Below are positions 1 to 8,720 of a DNA stretch of 64,000 bases, piece by piece. Origin of the DNA: Citromicrobium sp. (lineage in GTDB: Bacteria > Pseudomonadota > Alphaproteobacteria > Sphingomonadales > Sphingomonadaceae); the NCBI GenBank assembly GCA_002729695.1, contig PBYQ01000031.1, positions 1 to 64,000 of the forward strand, given 5' to 3'. The notes below the pieces were generated by a model. That model had not been told where the DNA came from. It made no database searches and worked only from the letters and a program-made list of their open reading frames with translations. A program made the translations under genes and the position numbers. The stretch's first letter is position 1. Each line of letters starts with the position of its first letter.

Positions 1-105
1 CTCCACGAACGCCGCCTGTTCCAGATCCTCACCGCAACCGAGGACAAGGCCGAGGGCATGAAAGCCTTCATCGAGAAGCGCGACGGGCAGTGGAAGGGGC
101 GGTAA
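1..105 (+). CDS. enoyl-CoA hydratase/isomerase, C-terminal end (partial)
   Basis: Only the last 34 codons are inside the window; the gene starts upstream. The visible tail contains ERRLFQILTATEDKAEGM followed by a basic end (KRDGQWKGR). This is the usual C-terminal helix of crotonase-fold enoyl-CoA hydratases, where the pattern E-R-x-L-F-x-x-L-x-A-T-x-D-x-x-E-G-M is conserved. The neighbour mmsB is a valine-degradation gene, and in Sphingomonadales it commonly follows acyl-CoA dehydrogenase and enoyl-CoA hydratase genes, so a role in branched-chain acyl-CoA hydration is likely. The exact substrate cannot be judged from this piece. Confidence 0.75.
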   Translation, partial: LHERRLFQILTATEDKAEGMKAFIEKRDGQWKGR

Positions 106-290
106 TAGGAGGCGCGGCTTTGCTTCTTGGCGGGCTCGCCACTGCCGGGCTTGCGCCCTGGCAAGTGACCCAGGAAGCAGAGTCCCGCCTTTGGGCCATC
201 AGCAATCGCATGGAGGGTTGGCTCTACGGGATTGGCGGCGTGCTTGCTGCCCTGATCGGAGCCGCAATCCTCTTCGACCAACTCGGGTGA
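90..290 (+). CDS. small two-helix membrane protein, hypothetical
   Basis: A 66-residue frame opening with GTG that overlaps the end of the upstream hydratase gene by 16 bases and ends 13 bases before mmsB. It has two clear hydrophobic segments, about residues 4-24 (IGGAALLLGGLATAGLA) and 44-64 (GWLYGIGGVLAALIGAAILF), joined by a short polar stretch with charged residues. It would therefore sit in the inner membrane as a helical hairpin. No family is recognised. The tight packing between two catabolic genes on the same strand supports real translation, but its small size and GTG start leave it uncertain. Confidence 0.5.
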   Translation: MEGAVIGGAALLLGGLATAGLAPWQVTQEAESRLWAISNRMEGWLYGIGGVLAALIGAAILFDQLG

Positions 291-303
291 CGGAGAGAGA
301 AAA

Positions 304-1176
304 ATGAAAATCGCCTTTATCGGCCTCGGCAACATGGGCGGCGGGATGGCCGCGAACCTGGTCAAGAACGGCCACGAAGTGCGCGCGTTCGACCTGTCCG
401 AAGACGCGCTTGCCAAGGCCAAGAGCAATGGCTGCGAGACCTTCACCGATGCCAAGGAAGCCGTGCAGGGCGTCGATGCGGTGGTCTCGATGCTGCCCAA
501 TGGCGGGATCGTGAAGTCCGTCTATTCCGACGCCGTGATCGGCCACGCGCCCGAAGGCGCGGCGCTGCTCGACTGCTCGACCATCGACGTCGCCACCGCC
601 AAGGAAGTGACCGAAATGGCGACCGCCAAGGGCTACAAGATGGTCGATGCGCCGGTCAGCGGCGGGATCGCGGCGGCGGACGGCGGTACACTGACCTTCA
701 TGGTCGGCGGCACCGAAGAGGCATTCGCGGCGGCTAGGCCGATCCTCGAAGGCATGGGCAAGGCCGTGATCCATGCGGGCGACGCAGGTGCGGGCCAGAC
801 CGCCAAGATCTGCAACAACATGTTGCTCGCGATCAGCATGATCGGCGTCGCCGAAGCGATGCAGATGGCAAAGAAGCTGGGTCTCGATCCGCAGAAGTTC
901 TACGAGATTTCATCGCAGTCGAGCGGCTATTGTTGGTCGCTCAACGCTTACACCCCGCTGCCGGGCGTGGGCGTCGAGAGCCCCGCCGACCGCGACTACC
1001 AGAGCGGCTTCGCGACCGCGCTGATGCTCAAGGACCTGCGGCTTGCGATGGCTGCGGCGGAAGAGGTCGACGCAGGCGTCCCACTGGGCGCACGCGCGGC
1101 GAGCCTGTACGAGGATTTCGCGGGCGCGGGCAACGACGGCCTCGACTTCTCGGCGATCATCAAGACGTACAAATAG
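304..1176 (+). CDS. mmsB: 3-hydroxyisobutyrate dehydrogenase
   Basis: A 290-residue enzyme, the usual family length. It oxidises 3-hydroxyisobutyrate to methylmalonate semialdehyde with NAD in valine catabolism, in the cytoplasm. The N-terminal Rossmann motif GLGNMGGGMAANL is at residues 7-19. The substrate-binding motif DAPVSGG follows near residue 117, and the catalytic lysine lies in GAGQTAKICNNML near residue 163. A purine-rich ribosome site (GGAGAGA) precedes the ATG. It is downstream of a crotonase-family gene in the same direction, which fits a valine-degradation operon. Other beta-hydroxyacid dehydrogenases (tartronate semialdehyde reductase type) are related, but the context favours MmsB. 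Confidence 0.9.
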   Translation: MKIAFIGLGNMGGGMAANLVKNGHEVRAFDLSEDALAKAKSNGCETFTDAKEAVQGVDAVVSMLPNGGIVKSVYSDAVIGHAPEGAALLDCSTIDVATAKEVTEMATAKGYKMVDAPVSGGIAAADGGTLTFMVGGTEEAFAAARPILEGMGKAVIHAGDAGAGQTAKICNNMLLAISMIGVAEAMQMAKKLGLDPQKFYEISSQSSGYCWSLNAYTPLPGVGVESPADRDYQSGFATALMLKDLRLAMAAAEEVDAGVPLGARAASLYEDFAGAGNDGLDFSAIIKTYK

Positions 1177-1229
1177 TTCGGCCACCTCATCTAACTGCGC
1201 CTAGCTCGCGGGCGCGAGCAAGGCTTCGT

Positions 1230-1280
1230 ATCCTTCTCCCACTGGGAGAAGGATGGCGGAGGTTACGCTCGAACGAGCGT
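1230..1280. repeat. double-hairpin intergenic element between mmsB and the Nmad3 gene
   Basis: The 213-base gap between convergent genes holds two inverted repeats in a row. The first, 1230-1254, pairs ATCCTTCTCCC with GGGAGAAGGAT across three bases. The second, 1265-1280, pairs ACGCTCG with CGAGCGT across two bases. Neither is followed by a clear T-run. Elements of the form CCTTCTCCC-GGGAGAAGG followed by CTGGATGAGGGG are common as dispersed intergenic repeats in alphaproteobacteria, so this may be a copy of such a family that also ends transcription from both sides. Only one copy is in the window. Confidence 0.5.
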
Positions 1281-1389
1281 TACCGAAACCTGGATGAGGG
1301 GGTGCTAAGTGCAGACCTTGCGAACACCCTCCACAACCAATCCGTAGGCGGTCTCCCTCCCCATTGACCCTGCGGAGAAACGGGGAGGA

Positions 1390-2106
1390 TCAGAATTCGT
1401 CGAGAATCCGCTCCAGCCATTCGCGCGGAGCCTTACGGCGGCCCACATTGGCGACGAATTCCTGACCTCGGGCGACGCTGCGCAGGCGGCCGCCGGGCAG
1501 CCAGCGGTCGCGGCGACCATGGTAGCTCAGCCCACCGGGCTTCAGCCACGCAGGCTTTTGCCATAATGTCAGCGGACCGCCAGGCGCGGTGAGGCGCAGC
1601 GCCTCGCTGGCGAAGCGCGCCTGCCTGCCCTCGCCTCCGTAGATCGTGTCGTTGCTGCCGTGCATGCCGAGCACATGCGGGTGGCTGCTACCTTCCAGAT
1701 GCTCGGGAGTCCCCTCGGCCAGCCGATGCACCGCCGCGACCCGCAGGTAGCCGAAGATGCGGTGATGGCGCTCGCCGTCCTCGCCCGCGAACAGGCCGAA
1801 AAACAGGAAGGTATCGCCTACGCCGACGCCCTGATTGGCAAGATGCGTTTGTGCCGCCCCGACCTGCCCGAACAGGCAACGACCATCGCGGGTGAATAGC
1901 GGATCGTGATGGCACAGGCTCTCTGCGCCGAAAGCGTCTCGGCTCGCTCGGGCGGCAAGTTCGCCTAGTCCGAGCTCGCCATAGGTCGTCCTCGCGATCC
2001 CCTTGGTATCGGGGATCGGCAGGCTGATCGGCTTGCCATCGACGATGGGCGAGGCGCCCCCGCCCGATCCACTGTCGAACCCTTTGCGGCTGAAGACGAT
2101 CTTCAC
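1390..2106 (-). CDS. Nmad3-type putative nucleotide-modification protein
   Basis: A 238-residue protein starting with GTG 20 bases after the lipoprotein stop, so the two are probably co-transcribed. The N-terminus (VKIVFSRKGFDSGSGG, then SPI and SLPIPD to residue 33), a YGEL at 42-45, the block LFGQVGAAQTHLANQGVG (78-95) plus FLFFG (100-104), and IFGYLRV near 117 match, from memory of the family, the Nucleotide modification associated domain 3 (Nmad3). That domain was predicted from phage and bacterial gene neighbourhoods linked to DNA base hypermodification; its reaction has not been established to my knowledge. No phage or restriction genes surround it here. A longer in-frame upstream extension was rejected because it runs into the lipoprotein gene. 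Confidence 0.7.
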   Translation of the reverse strand: MKIVFSRKGFDSGSGGGASPIVDGKPISLPIPDTKGIARTTYGELGLGELAARASRDAFGAESLCHHDPLFTRDGRCLFGQVGAAQTHLANQGVGVGDTFLFFGLFAGEDGERHHRIFGYLRVAAVHRLAEGTPEHLEGSSHPHVLGMHGSNDTIYGGEGRQARFASEALRLTAPGGPLTLWQKPAWLKPGGLSYHGRRDRWLPGGRLRSVARGQEFVANVGRRKAPREWLERILDEF

Positions 2107-2125
2107 GCCAGCACCGCCCGCTCGA

Positions 2126-2821
2126 TCAGAACGTCCCGTCGTTAAAGAAGCCTTCGCGAAAGATGTAGGCGGTCTTGCCCTCGTCTTCGCGCACCATGCT
2201 GACCTGACCGTGCCAGTCGTAGGTATCGCTGCCCTCGGCCGGGTAACCATACCCCGGTAGCTTTCGCAGCACCTTTGGCGAGCCATCGGGATTCACATCG
2301 ATACCCAGCTCGGCCAGCTTCTTTGCCACCACGGGCACGGGTTCGGCGAAATACATCTTGGTGATGGTCGGCTCGAGATCGAACGTGACGGGGCTGCGAT
2401 CCTTGCCCAGGCCGAGCACCTGCAAGCCTTGCCACTGCCCTTCGAAGTCGAGCCGCACTTTCCACAGGCCGTCGTCGCCCTCGGGTTCGACGATCCGCGC
2501 GGAGACCATCTTGTCCGTCGTCGGAACCTCGCGCGGACCATTCGAAACGAGCGCCGTGCTGTCGTCGTTCGATTCGAACGAGTAATTGAGCAGCATGCGC
2601 GCATCCATTGTCAGGGGCGCGAGCACGTGATCCTCATTCGCATTAAACAACCCCGATAGGTCGGGCCCACGCAGCGGCGCCGGCTCGGCTGCTGCTGGGT
2701 CTGCTGCCTTGGCGGACGCCTCCATTGTCGCAGGAGCCGACGTGTCATCCGCCGAAGCCTGTCCGCATCCAGCCGCTAGAAGCGCAAACGCCGCTGTCAG
2801 TGGGCCGATCGAGATACGCAT
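2126..2821 (-). CDS. predicted lipoprotein, unknown function
   Basis: A 231-residue protein with a classic lipoprotein signal peptide: MRISIGPLTAAFALLAAGC gives a lipobox LAAGC at residues 15-19, so Cys19 would be lipidated. An alanine/proline-rich linker (to about residue 50) leads to a soluble domain with many acidic and aromatic residues (FNANEDHVLAPLTMDARML, WKVRLDFEGQWQGL). No named domain is recognised. It probably sits in the outer membrane or periplasm. It directly precedes the Nmad3-type gene by 19 bases. It may instead be an ordinary surface lipoprotein that is only co-transcribed. Confidence 0.75.
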   Translation of the reverse strand: MRISIGPLTAAFALLAAGCGQASADDTSAPATMEASAKAADPAAAEPAPLRGPDLSGLFNANEDHVLAPLTMDARMLLNYSFESNDDSTALVSNGPREVPTTDKMVSARIVEPEGDDGLWKVRLDFEGQWQGLQVLGLGKDRSPVTFDLEPTITKMYFAEPVPVVAKKLAELGIDVNPDGSPKVLRKLPGYGYPAEGSDTYDWHGQVSMVREDEGKTAYIFREGFFNDGTF

Positions 2822-2883
2822 TGTCTTCCCTCCCTATCAAAAAACGGGGGAGACAATGCCGAGTGGGCGCGCGCCTTACAAGG

Positions 2884-4485
2884 CTACTGCCCGCCGACCT
2901 CGCTGCGTGCTGCCGCGCCGCCGGGGGCCAGTTCGCCTTCCCACGCAAGGATCGGCTTGCGCGCTGCCTGCGTTTCGTCGAGCCTGCGACGCGGCGCGAA
3001 ATAGGGCGCGGCCTTCAGGCTCTCGTCGCCGGCCTTCGCCCGCTCGGCCACCGAACGCAGCGCGCCGATGAACTCGTCCAGCCCCGCCTTGCTCTCGGTC
3101 TCGGTCGGTTCGATCAGCATCGCGCCGTGGACCACCAGTGGGAAGTACATCGTCATCGGGTGATAGCCCTCGTCGATCAGCGCCTTCGCCAGATCGAGCG
3201 TCGACAGCCCCTCGGCAAAGCCCTGATCGCCAAACAGCGCCTCGTGCATGCACGGGCCGCTCTCACCAAACGGCGCGTGGAGCAGATCTTCCAGCGAGCG
3301 CAGGATGTAGTTGGCGTTGAGTACCGCGTCTTCCGCGACCTGCGCCAGACCGTCCGCCCCGTGGCTGAGGATGTAGGCGAGCGCGCGGGTGAACATGCCC
3401 ATCTGCCCGTGGAACGCGGTCATGCGCCCGAAGGCTTTCGTATGATCGTATTCGGCGGCGTTCTCTTCCTCGACCAAGTGCACCACGCCGTCCCTGTCGC
3501 GCGCGGTGAACGGCAGTGGGCCATAAGGCGAGAGCGCTTCGGACAGCACCACCGGGCCGGAGCCCGGCCCGCCGCCGCCGTGCGGCGTGGAGAAGGTCTT
3601 GTGCAGGTTGATGTGCATCGCATCGACGCCGAGGTCGCCGGGGCGGACCTTGCCGACAATGGCGTTGAAGTTCGCGCCGTCGCAATAGACAAAGCCCCCC
3701 GCCGCGTGGACCGCGTCGGAGATTTCCTTCATGTCCCGCTCGAACAACCCGCAGGTGTTGGGGTTGGTGATCATCACCGCGGCCACATCGGGGCCGAGAC
3801 GTGCCTTCAGCTTCTCCAGATCCACGCGGCCCTCTGCGGTCGCGGGAATATCCTCCACCTCGTAGCCCGCGAAGGCGGCGGTGGCGGGGTTGGTGCCGTG
3901 CGCGCTCTCGGGCACCAGCACGACTTTGCGTGCATCGCCGCGCGCTTCCAGAGCTGCACGGATGCACAGAATGCCGCACAGCTCGCCATGCGCGCCCGCC
4001 TTGGGGCTCATCGCGACGCCGTGCATCCCAGTCAGCTCGATCAGCCAGAAGGCGAGTTCGTTGATGACTTCGAGCGCGCCGCGCACCGTATCGACCGGCT
4101 GGAGCGGGTGGACGTCCGCAAAACCGGACATCCGCGCGACCTTCTCGTTCAGGCGCGGATTGTGCTTCATCGTGCACGAACCGAGCGGGAAGAGCCCGAG
4201 GTCGATCGCGTAGTTCTGCCGGCTGAGCCGCGTGTAGTGGCGCACGCATTCGGGCTCGGACAGGCCGGGCAGGCCGATGGTGTCGGTGCGCTCCAGCCCG
4301 CCGAGGCGGCTGGGCGCGTCGGCCTGGGATTCGGGCAGGTCGACGCCGGTGGTCTCGGTATGGCCGATCTCGAAGATCAGCGGCTCTTCGAGCATCAGCG
4401 CACGGTTGCCGGTGAAGGTCGGGCTTTCGGTGTCCCCAGAGATGGGCGCGCTGGGCTTCCAGCCGGACTTGTTGGGCGCGTTCAT
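2884..4485 (-). CDS. gcvPB: glycine dehydrogenase (decarboxylating) subunit 2
   Basis: A 533-residue beta subunit of the split P-protein of the glycine cleavage system. It binds pyridoxal phosphate, decarboxylates glycine and passes the aminomethyl group to lipoyl-GcvH. The PLP lysine lies in [20 protein letters not shown] near residue 290, the diagnostic P-protein segment. [16 protein letters not shown] and [12 protein letters not shown] are further conserved blocks. The start codon overlaps the gcvPA stop in an ATGA arrangement, so the halves are translationally coupled and made in equal amounts. It is the last gene of the gcv operon. The two-subunit form is common in alphaproteobacteria. 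Confidence 0.95.
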   Translation of the reverse strand: MNAPNKSGWKPSAPISGDTESPTFTGNRALMLEEPLIFEIGHTETTGVDLPESQADAPSRLGGLERTDTIGLPGLSEPECVRHYTRLSRQNYAIDLGLFPLGSCTMKHNPRLNEKVARMSGFADVHPLQPVDTVRGALEVINELAFWLIELTGMHGVAMSPKAGAHGELCGILCIRAALEARGDARKVVLVPESAHGTNPATAAFAGYEVEDIPATAEGRVDLEKLKARLGPDVAAVMITNPNTCGLFERDMKEISDAVHAAGGFVYCDGANFNAIVGKVRPGDLGVDAMHINLHKTFSTPHGGGGPGSGPVVLSEALSPYGPLPFTARDRDGVVHLVEEENAAEYDHTKAFGRMTAFHGQMGMFTRALAYILSHGADGLAQVAEDAVLNANYILRSLEDLLHAPFGESGPCMHEALFGDQGFAEGLSTLDLAKALIDEGYHPMTMYFPLVVHGAMLIEPTETESKAGLDEFIGALRSVAERAKAGDESLKAAPYFAPRRRLDETQAARKPILAWEGELAPGGAAARSEVGGQ

Positions 4486-5849
4486 GCCAGCACCTCCTTC
4501 AGGGCAGCACAGAGGGTATCGATATCCTCCTCGCTCGTGGTTTCGGTGAGCGTGACGAGCAGCCCTTCGGCCAGCGCGTCGTTGCCGGGATAGAGCCGTC
4601 CGAGCGAGACGCCCGCGAGGATGCCGTCATCCGCCAGCGTGCGGACGACCTTGCGCGCGTCCTGCCCGATCATCAGCGTGAATTCGTTGAAGAAGCTGTC
4701 GTTGAGCACGGTGACGCCGGGCACCGCCGCCAGCTTGTCCGCCGCGAGGCATGCGAGGCGGTGGTTCTCGGCCGCCAGCTGGCGCAGACCCTTCTCGCCC
4801 AGCAGGCTCATGTGGACGTTGAAGGCCAGCGCGCACAGCCCGCTATTGGTGCAGATATTGCTGGTCGCCTTCTCGCGCCGGATATGCTGCTCTCGCGTCG
4901 AAAGCGTGAGCACGAAGCCGCGCTTGCCCTCGGCATCCTGCGTTTCGCCGCAGAGGCGACCGGGCATCATGCGCACATGCTTGGGGTCGCGCACCGCGAA
5001 CAGGCCGAGATAAGGCCCGCCGAACTGGAGACCGACGCCCAGCGCCTGCCCTTCGCCCACCACGATGTCCGCGCCCATCTCGCCCGGCGACTTCACCGCA
5101 CCCAGCGCAACAGGTTCCAGATTGACCGCGATCACCAGCGCGCCCTTGGCATGCGCGGCTTCGCTGATCTTTTCGAGGTCGGACAGCCGCCCGAGAATGT
5201 CCGGGTACTGCACGACGACGCACGAGGTATCCTCGTCGATCCGGCCGATCAGCCCGTCAAGATCGGGCGATCCCTGCAGCGTCGGCAGCGCGTCGGCAAT
5301 CTCGTCCTCGGTGAACTTCGCCATGGTCCGCACGACCTCGGCGTAGTGCGGGTGCAGCGCGCCCGAGAGGACGACCTTCTTGCGCTTGCCGCGCGCGATC
5401 CGGCCCGCCATCGCGATCGCTTCCCAGCACGCGGTCGAGCCATCGTACATGCTCGCATTGGCGACCGCGCAACCATAGAGGCGTGCGACCTGCGTCTGGA
5501 ACTCGAACAGCATCTGCAACGTGCCCTGCGCGATCTCGGGCTGATACGGCGTATAGGCGGTCAGGAACTCGCCGCGCTGGATAATGTGATCGACGCTGGC
5601 GGGCACATGGTGGCGATAGGCCCCCGCGCCGAGGAAGAACGGCGCGTCGCCCGCCGCGAGGTTCTTCTTGGAGAGCGCGCGCATGTGCCGTTCCACCGCC
5701 ATCTCGCTGGCATGCATCGGCAGGCCCTCGATCGGGCCTTTGAGCCGGGCGTGTTCGGGCACATCGACGAACAGGTCGTCGATGCTGGACGCACCGACTT
5801 TGGCGAGCATCTCGCCGCGATCGGCATCGGTCAGGGGGAGGTAGCGCAT
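4482..5849 (-). CDS. gcvPA: glycine dehydrogenase (decarboxylating) subunit 1
   Basis: A 455-residue alpha subunit of the split P-protein, partner of gcvPB immediately downstream. It starts [20 protein letters not shown], the usual opening, and contains the family blocks [30 protein letters not shown] and [11 protein letters not shown]. The last of these marks the N-terminal half of P-protein, which keeps the aminotransferase fold but lacks the PLP lysine. Between this gene and gcvH lies a 135-base spacer with hairpins, so its dose may be tuned relative to gcvTH. It acts in the cytoplasm in glycine breakdown to CO2, ammonia and methylene-tetrahydrofolate. Confidence 0.95.
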   Translation of the reverse strand: MRYLPLTDADRGEMLAKVGASSIDDLFVDVPEHARLKGPIEGLPMHASEMAVERHMRALSKKNLAAGDAPFFLGAGAYRHHVPASVDHIIQRGEFLTAYTPYQPEIAQGTLQMLFEFQTQVARLYGCAVANASMYDGSTACWEAIAMAGRIARGKRKKVVLSGALHPHYAEVVRTMAKFTEDEIADALPTLQGSPDLDGLIGRIDEDTSCVVVQYPDILGRLSDLEKISEAAHAKGALVIAVNLEPVALGAVKSPGEMGADIVVGEGQALGVGLQFGGPYLGLFAVRDPKHVRMMPGRLCGETQDAEGKRGFVLTLSTREQHIRREKATSNICTNSGLCALAFNVHMSLLGEKGLRQLAAENHRLACLAADKLAAVPGVTVLNDSFFNEFTLMIGQDARKVVRTLADDGILAGVSLGRLYPGNDALAEGLLVTLTETTSEEDIDTLCAALKEVLA

Positions 5850-5862
5850 TGAAACTCCTTAG

Positions 5863-5975
5863 CCCCTCCCGCCTGCGGGAGGGGAGCGAGACTTGGGCCG
5901 CGAAGCGGTCTTAGTCGCAGCGGGGTGGGCCTACGGGCCCATGCCCACCCCTGCCCCTCCCGCGAGCGGGAGGGG
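5863..5975. repeat. three-hairpin palindromic element inside the gcv operon
   Basis: Between gcvH and gcvPA lie three inverted repeats. 5863-5884 pairs CCCCTCCCGC with GCGGGAGGGG across two bases. 5922-5951 pairs GGGGTGGGC with GCCCACCCC across twelve bases. 5954-5975 repeats the first hairpin with the identical arms CCCCTCCCGC/GCGGGAGGGG across GA. The two outer hairpins are copies of each other, about 91 bases apart, which gives the shape of a REP/BIME-like mobile intergenic unit. In the transcript it could act as partial terminator or RNA-stability element, reducing gcvP relative to gcvTH. Confidence 0.65.
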
Positions 5976-5984
5976 AGATCGGCA

Positions 5985-6356
5985 TCACAGCCCCTCGACG
6001 AAACTCTTGTAGGCGGCTTCGTCCATCAGGCCTTCCAGCTCGCTTTCGTCGGCGATGGTCAGCTTGAAGAACCAGCCGTCTTCCTCGGGCGAGGTGTTCA
6101 CCAGCGCGGGGTCTTCTTCGAGCGCGGAGTTCACTTCGATCACCGTGCCGCTGATCGGCGCATAGACGTCGCTCGCCGCCTTCACGGACTCGACCACCGC
6201 CGCGTCCTTGCTCTTTTCCAGTTCGGCGCCTTCATCGGGCAGTTCGACGAACACGATGTCGCCCAGCTGCTCCTGCGCATATTCGGTGATGCCGACCGTC
6301 GCGGCTTCGCCTTCGACTTCGATCCACTCATGATCTTCGGTGTAGTAACGGGACAT
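5985..6356 (-). CDS. gcvH: glycine cleavage system H protein
   Basis: A 123-residue lipoyl carrier that shuttles the aminomethyl group between the P, T and L proteins. It opens [30 protein letters not shown]..., the standard H-protein start. The lipoylated lysine lies in [17 protein letters not shown] near residue 63. The C-terminal block ([25 protein letters not shown]) is complete. The start is three bases after the gcvT stop, which indicates one transcript from the glycine riboswitch. Confidence 0.97.
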   Translation of the reverse strand: MSRYYTEDHEWIEVEGEAATVGITEYAQEQLGDIVFVELPDEGAELEKSKDAAVVESVKAASDVYAPISGTVIEVNSALEEDPALVNTSPEEDGWFFKLTIADESELEGLMDEAAYKSFVEGL

Positions 6357-6359
6357 TTG

Positions 6360-7487
6360 CTAGCTCCCCCGGAAATAGCGGTGTTGGACAAAGGGCATTT
6401 TCGCGACGCGCGCGGGCAGACGTTTGTTCCGGACCTGCACTTCGAGCGCGGTTCCTGCTTCGGTATAGGCGGAATCGACATAACCCATCGCGATCGGATG
6501 GCCCAGCGTGGGCGAGAAGCCGCCGCTGGTGACGACGCCGATCTGGGTATCGCCCGCGAAAATCTCCGCACCTTCGCGCGCAGGCAAACGGCCTTCGAGC
6601 GTCAGCCCGACCCACTTGCGCGGCGTGCCTTCCACAATCTCGCGATTGATGCGCTCGGCACCGGGGTAGCCACCCTCAGTGCGGCGCCGCTTGTTGATGC
6701 CGAAGATCAGCCCGGCCTCGATCGGGCTCGTCTCGGGCGACAAGTCGTGGCCGTAGAGCGGCAGGCCCGCTTCGAGCCGCAGCGAATCGCGCGCGCCGAG
6801 GCCGATGGGCTTCACCTCAGGCTCACCGCAAAGCAGCGTGGCGATCTCTTCCGCAGCATCGGCGGCGATCGAAATCTCGAACCCGTCTTCGCCGGTGTAG
6901 CCAGCACGCGCGATGGTCACATCGTGGCCCGCGATGGTGTACTGCCCGAACTTCATGAAGGTCAGCGCAGACAGCGGGTATTCGCCCGTGGCATGCCGCG
7001 CCAGCGCATCCGCCGCCTTGGGCCCCTGCAGGGCGAGCAGCGCGCGGTCTTCGAGGTGGTTGAGCGTGATGTCGTCGGGCAGCTGTTCGCGCAGGTGGCC
7101 GATATCGTCCCACTTGGTCGCGCCGTTGACCACCAGATAGAGATGCTCGGGCCAGCGCGAGACCATCAGGTCGTCGAGCACGCCGCCATTCTCGTCGAGC
7201 AGCAGCGAATAGCGTTGCTGGCCGAGCTTCAGCGTCGAAAGGTCGATCGGCAGCACGGCTTCCACCGCAGCGTCGAGATCGGGGCCGGAGAGCAGCAGCT
7301 GGCCCATGTGCGACACGTCGAACAGGCCCGCGCTGGTGCGCGTCCACTCGTGCTCGGCAACGATGCCTTCGTACTGAATCGGCATTTCGTAGCCCGCGAA
7401 GGGCACCATCCGCGCGCCTTGCGCGCGGTGCCACGCATCCAGCGGCAGGCTCATGATTTGTTCGGGCGTTTCTTCTTCGCTCATCAT
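6360..7487 (-). CDS. gcvT: glycine cleavage system T protein (aminomethyltransferase)
   Basis: A 375-residue tetrahydrofolate-dependent aminomethyltransferase, the first gene of the gcv operon. It releases ammonia and forms 5,10-methylene-THF. Family blocks are clear: LDAWHRAQGARMVPFAGYEMPIQY near the start, FDVSHMGQ near residue 56, ALQGPKA, and the folate-binding GYTGEDGFEI near residue 195. The C-terminal barrel ends KMPFVQHRYFRG. Two adjacent ATG codons exist; the first (7487) is used here and the second would shorten it by one residue. The tandem glycine riboswitch lies 53 bases upstream. Confidence 0.95.
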   Translation of the reverse strand: MMSEEETPEQIMSLPLDAWHRAQGARMVPFAGYEMPIQYEGIVAEHEWTRTSAGLFDVSHMGQLLLSGPDLDAAVEAVLPIDLSTLKLGQQRYSLLLDENGGVLDDLMVSRWPEHLYLVVNGATKWDDIGHLREQLPDDITLNHLEDRALLALQGPKAADALARHATGEYPLSALTFMKFGQYTIAGHDVTIARAGYTGEDGFEISIAADAAEEIATLLCGEPEVKPIGLGARDSLRLEAGLPLYGHDLSPETSPIEAGLIFGINKRRRTEGGYPGAERINREIVEGTPRKWVGLTLEGRLPAREGAEIFAGDTQIGVVTSGGFSPTLGHPIAMGYVDSAYTEAGTALEVQVRNKRLPARVAKMPFVQHRYFRGS

Positions 7488-7540
7488 TCAATATCCGACA
7501 GCTGCGGGAAGACGCGCGATCCCCGCGCATCCTTGCCGCC

Positions 7541-7706
7541 TGCCCCCTCTGTCGGAATACCTGAGAGCTTACCCCTTCGGTGGTCGCTGGCAGTGCCAGA
7601 GACGCTTTCCAGAGTGTCCAATCGGCGCGCGCGGTTCGCTTGCCTGAGAGTTTCCGGGGCGGTTGCTCCTTCGGCGCCGCCAGCCCGAAAGCCGGCGATC
7701 TCTCCC
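7541..7706 (-). promoter_or_regulatory. tandem glycine riboswitch upstream of gcvT
   Basis: On the minus strand two copies of the glycine aptamer follow each other. The first (about 7706-7625) has GGAGAGATCGCC at its 5' side, then CGCCGAAGGAGCAA and GGAAACTCTCAGGCA. The second (about 7620-7541) has GGACACTCTGGAAAG, then CACCGAAGGGGTAAG and CTCTCAGGTATTC closed by ACAGAGGGGG. CCGAAGG-(A/G)G and CTCTCAGG(C/T)A are the invariant core of the family. Tandem aptamers usually switch expression on when glycine is plentiful. The element sits directly before gcvT, so it is expected to induce the glycine cleavage operon. No separate expression-platform terminator is obvious in the 53 bases after it, so translational control is possible. 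Confidence 0.93.
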
Positions 7707-7716
7707 GCGCGCTCCG

Positions 7717-7736
7717 CCGCAGAATCGCTTCTGCGG
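7717..7736 (-). terminator. perfect 8-bp hairpin between the TSUP gene and the glycine riboswitch
   Basis: CCGCAGAA pairs with TTCTGCGG across TCGC. It lies 37 bases after the TSUP stop and just before the first glycine aptamer. No T-run follows on the minus strand. It may mark the end of the met operon transcript or simply insulate the riboswitch fold from upstream RNA. Confidence 0.4.
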
Positions 7737-7772
7737 AGAACACCCCTGCCCTGCGCGAATCGCCCGTCAGCG

Positions 7773-8720
7773 TCAATCGCCCATGATCCACAAAAGGTAG
7801 ATTGCCGACAGGACGATCCAGCTGCCGTCGAGGGTCTTCAACCGGCGCGCACCCAGCCACAAGGCGATCGGCCGCGCGAAGAACGCACCCAGCACCGCTC
7901 CCGGTGCGGCAAGGACAACCACCTCCCACGGCATCGTGCCCGCATTTATGTGCCATACACTGCCCGCGATCACGCTGACCGCTGAGATCACGCAGGCCGC
8001 ACCGGTGCACAGCAGCACGGGGTAGTGGCGGATGAACAGGTAGAGCGCCACGAGTTCGCCGATCCCGACCGAAAAGAGCGCGGTGATCGCACCGCCGGGT
8101 ACCGCCAAAACCAGCAGGACGAACAGATCGACAGGCGCAAGGCTGGCTCGCTCAGGCCGCTCGCGGTTCACGGTCCATGTGGTTGCTATCAGTGCAAGGC
8201 CGAGCAGGATCGAGAAGCTCTTGTACCCAGTCAGCACCGCCTGCGCATCGAAAGGTGCCAGCCGCTGCGTCGCGAGCATGGCGGGCAGCGAGAGCACGAG
8301 CACCGCCGCGACGACCAAGGCGAAATCGCGAGGCTGGACCGGCGCGGTCTGCGATCCCGGTGCCAGAGGCGGCTGATGCAGCAAACGGTCGCTCCAGCGC
8401 AATGCGCCCATCGTCATGCCGAAGCTCTGGATCCCCATCGAGGCGGCGACGACATGCAGCGGGTCGAGCGCCATGATCCCGTGTTCGCGCAGTGCGTTGA
8501 ACACGGGCACGAACACCACCCCGCCGCCAGTGCCCGATGTATTGGCGATAATCGCGCCCAGCGTGCCGACCGGCGGCAAGAACCACAACGCGCGCAGCAG
8601 CTCGATATCGAGCGGTACCTGCAGCCAGATCGCCGCGTAAAGCGCGAGGAGCACCATGCCGCCGATGAGCGGCAGGCGGTCTCGCGCGATCGCTGAAGTA
8701 CCCTCGCCCCCCGGCTTCAT
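7773..8720 (-). CDS. TSUP-family (TauE/SafE) transporter
   Basis: A 315-residue integral membrane protein with about eight to nine hydrophobic segments, for example residues 18-35 (LIGGMVLLALYAAIWLQV), 138-153, 170-185, 200-220 and 295-312. The stretch GAIIANTSGTGGGVVFVPVFNAL is the TauE/SafE signature. The family exports small organosulfur or organic anions such as sulfite or sulfoacetate across the inner membrane; the substrate here is unknown. Its start overlaps the PhyH stop by one base (TGATG). It is thus the last gene of the methionine operon, and an anion linked to sulfur or one-carbon metabolism is a reasonable guess. Confidence 0.85.
   Translation of the reverse strand: MKPGGEGTSAIARDRLPLIGGMVLLALYAAIWLQVPLDIELLRALWFLPPVGTLGAIIANTSGTGGGVVFVPVFNALREHGIMALDPLHVVAASMGIQSFGMTMGALRWSDRLLHQPPLAPGSQTAPVQPRDFALVVAAVLVLSLPAMLATQRLAPFDAQAVLTGYKSFSILLGLALIATTWTVNRERPERASLAPVDLFVLLVLAVPGGAITALFSVGIGELVALYLFIRHYPVLLCTGAACVISAVSVIAGSVWHINAGTMPWEVVVLAAPGAVLGAFFARPIALWLGARRLKTLDGSWIVLSAIYLLWIMGD

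Noticed and set aside
2107..2286. 60-codon N-terminal extension of the Nmad3-type protein
   Set aside because: It runs inside the lipoprotein gene in another frame and is low-complexity basic; the family begins at the GTG at 2106.
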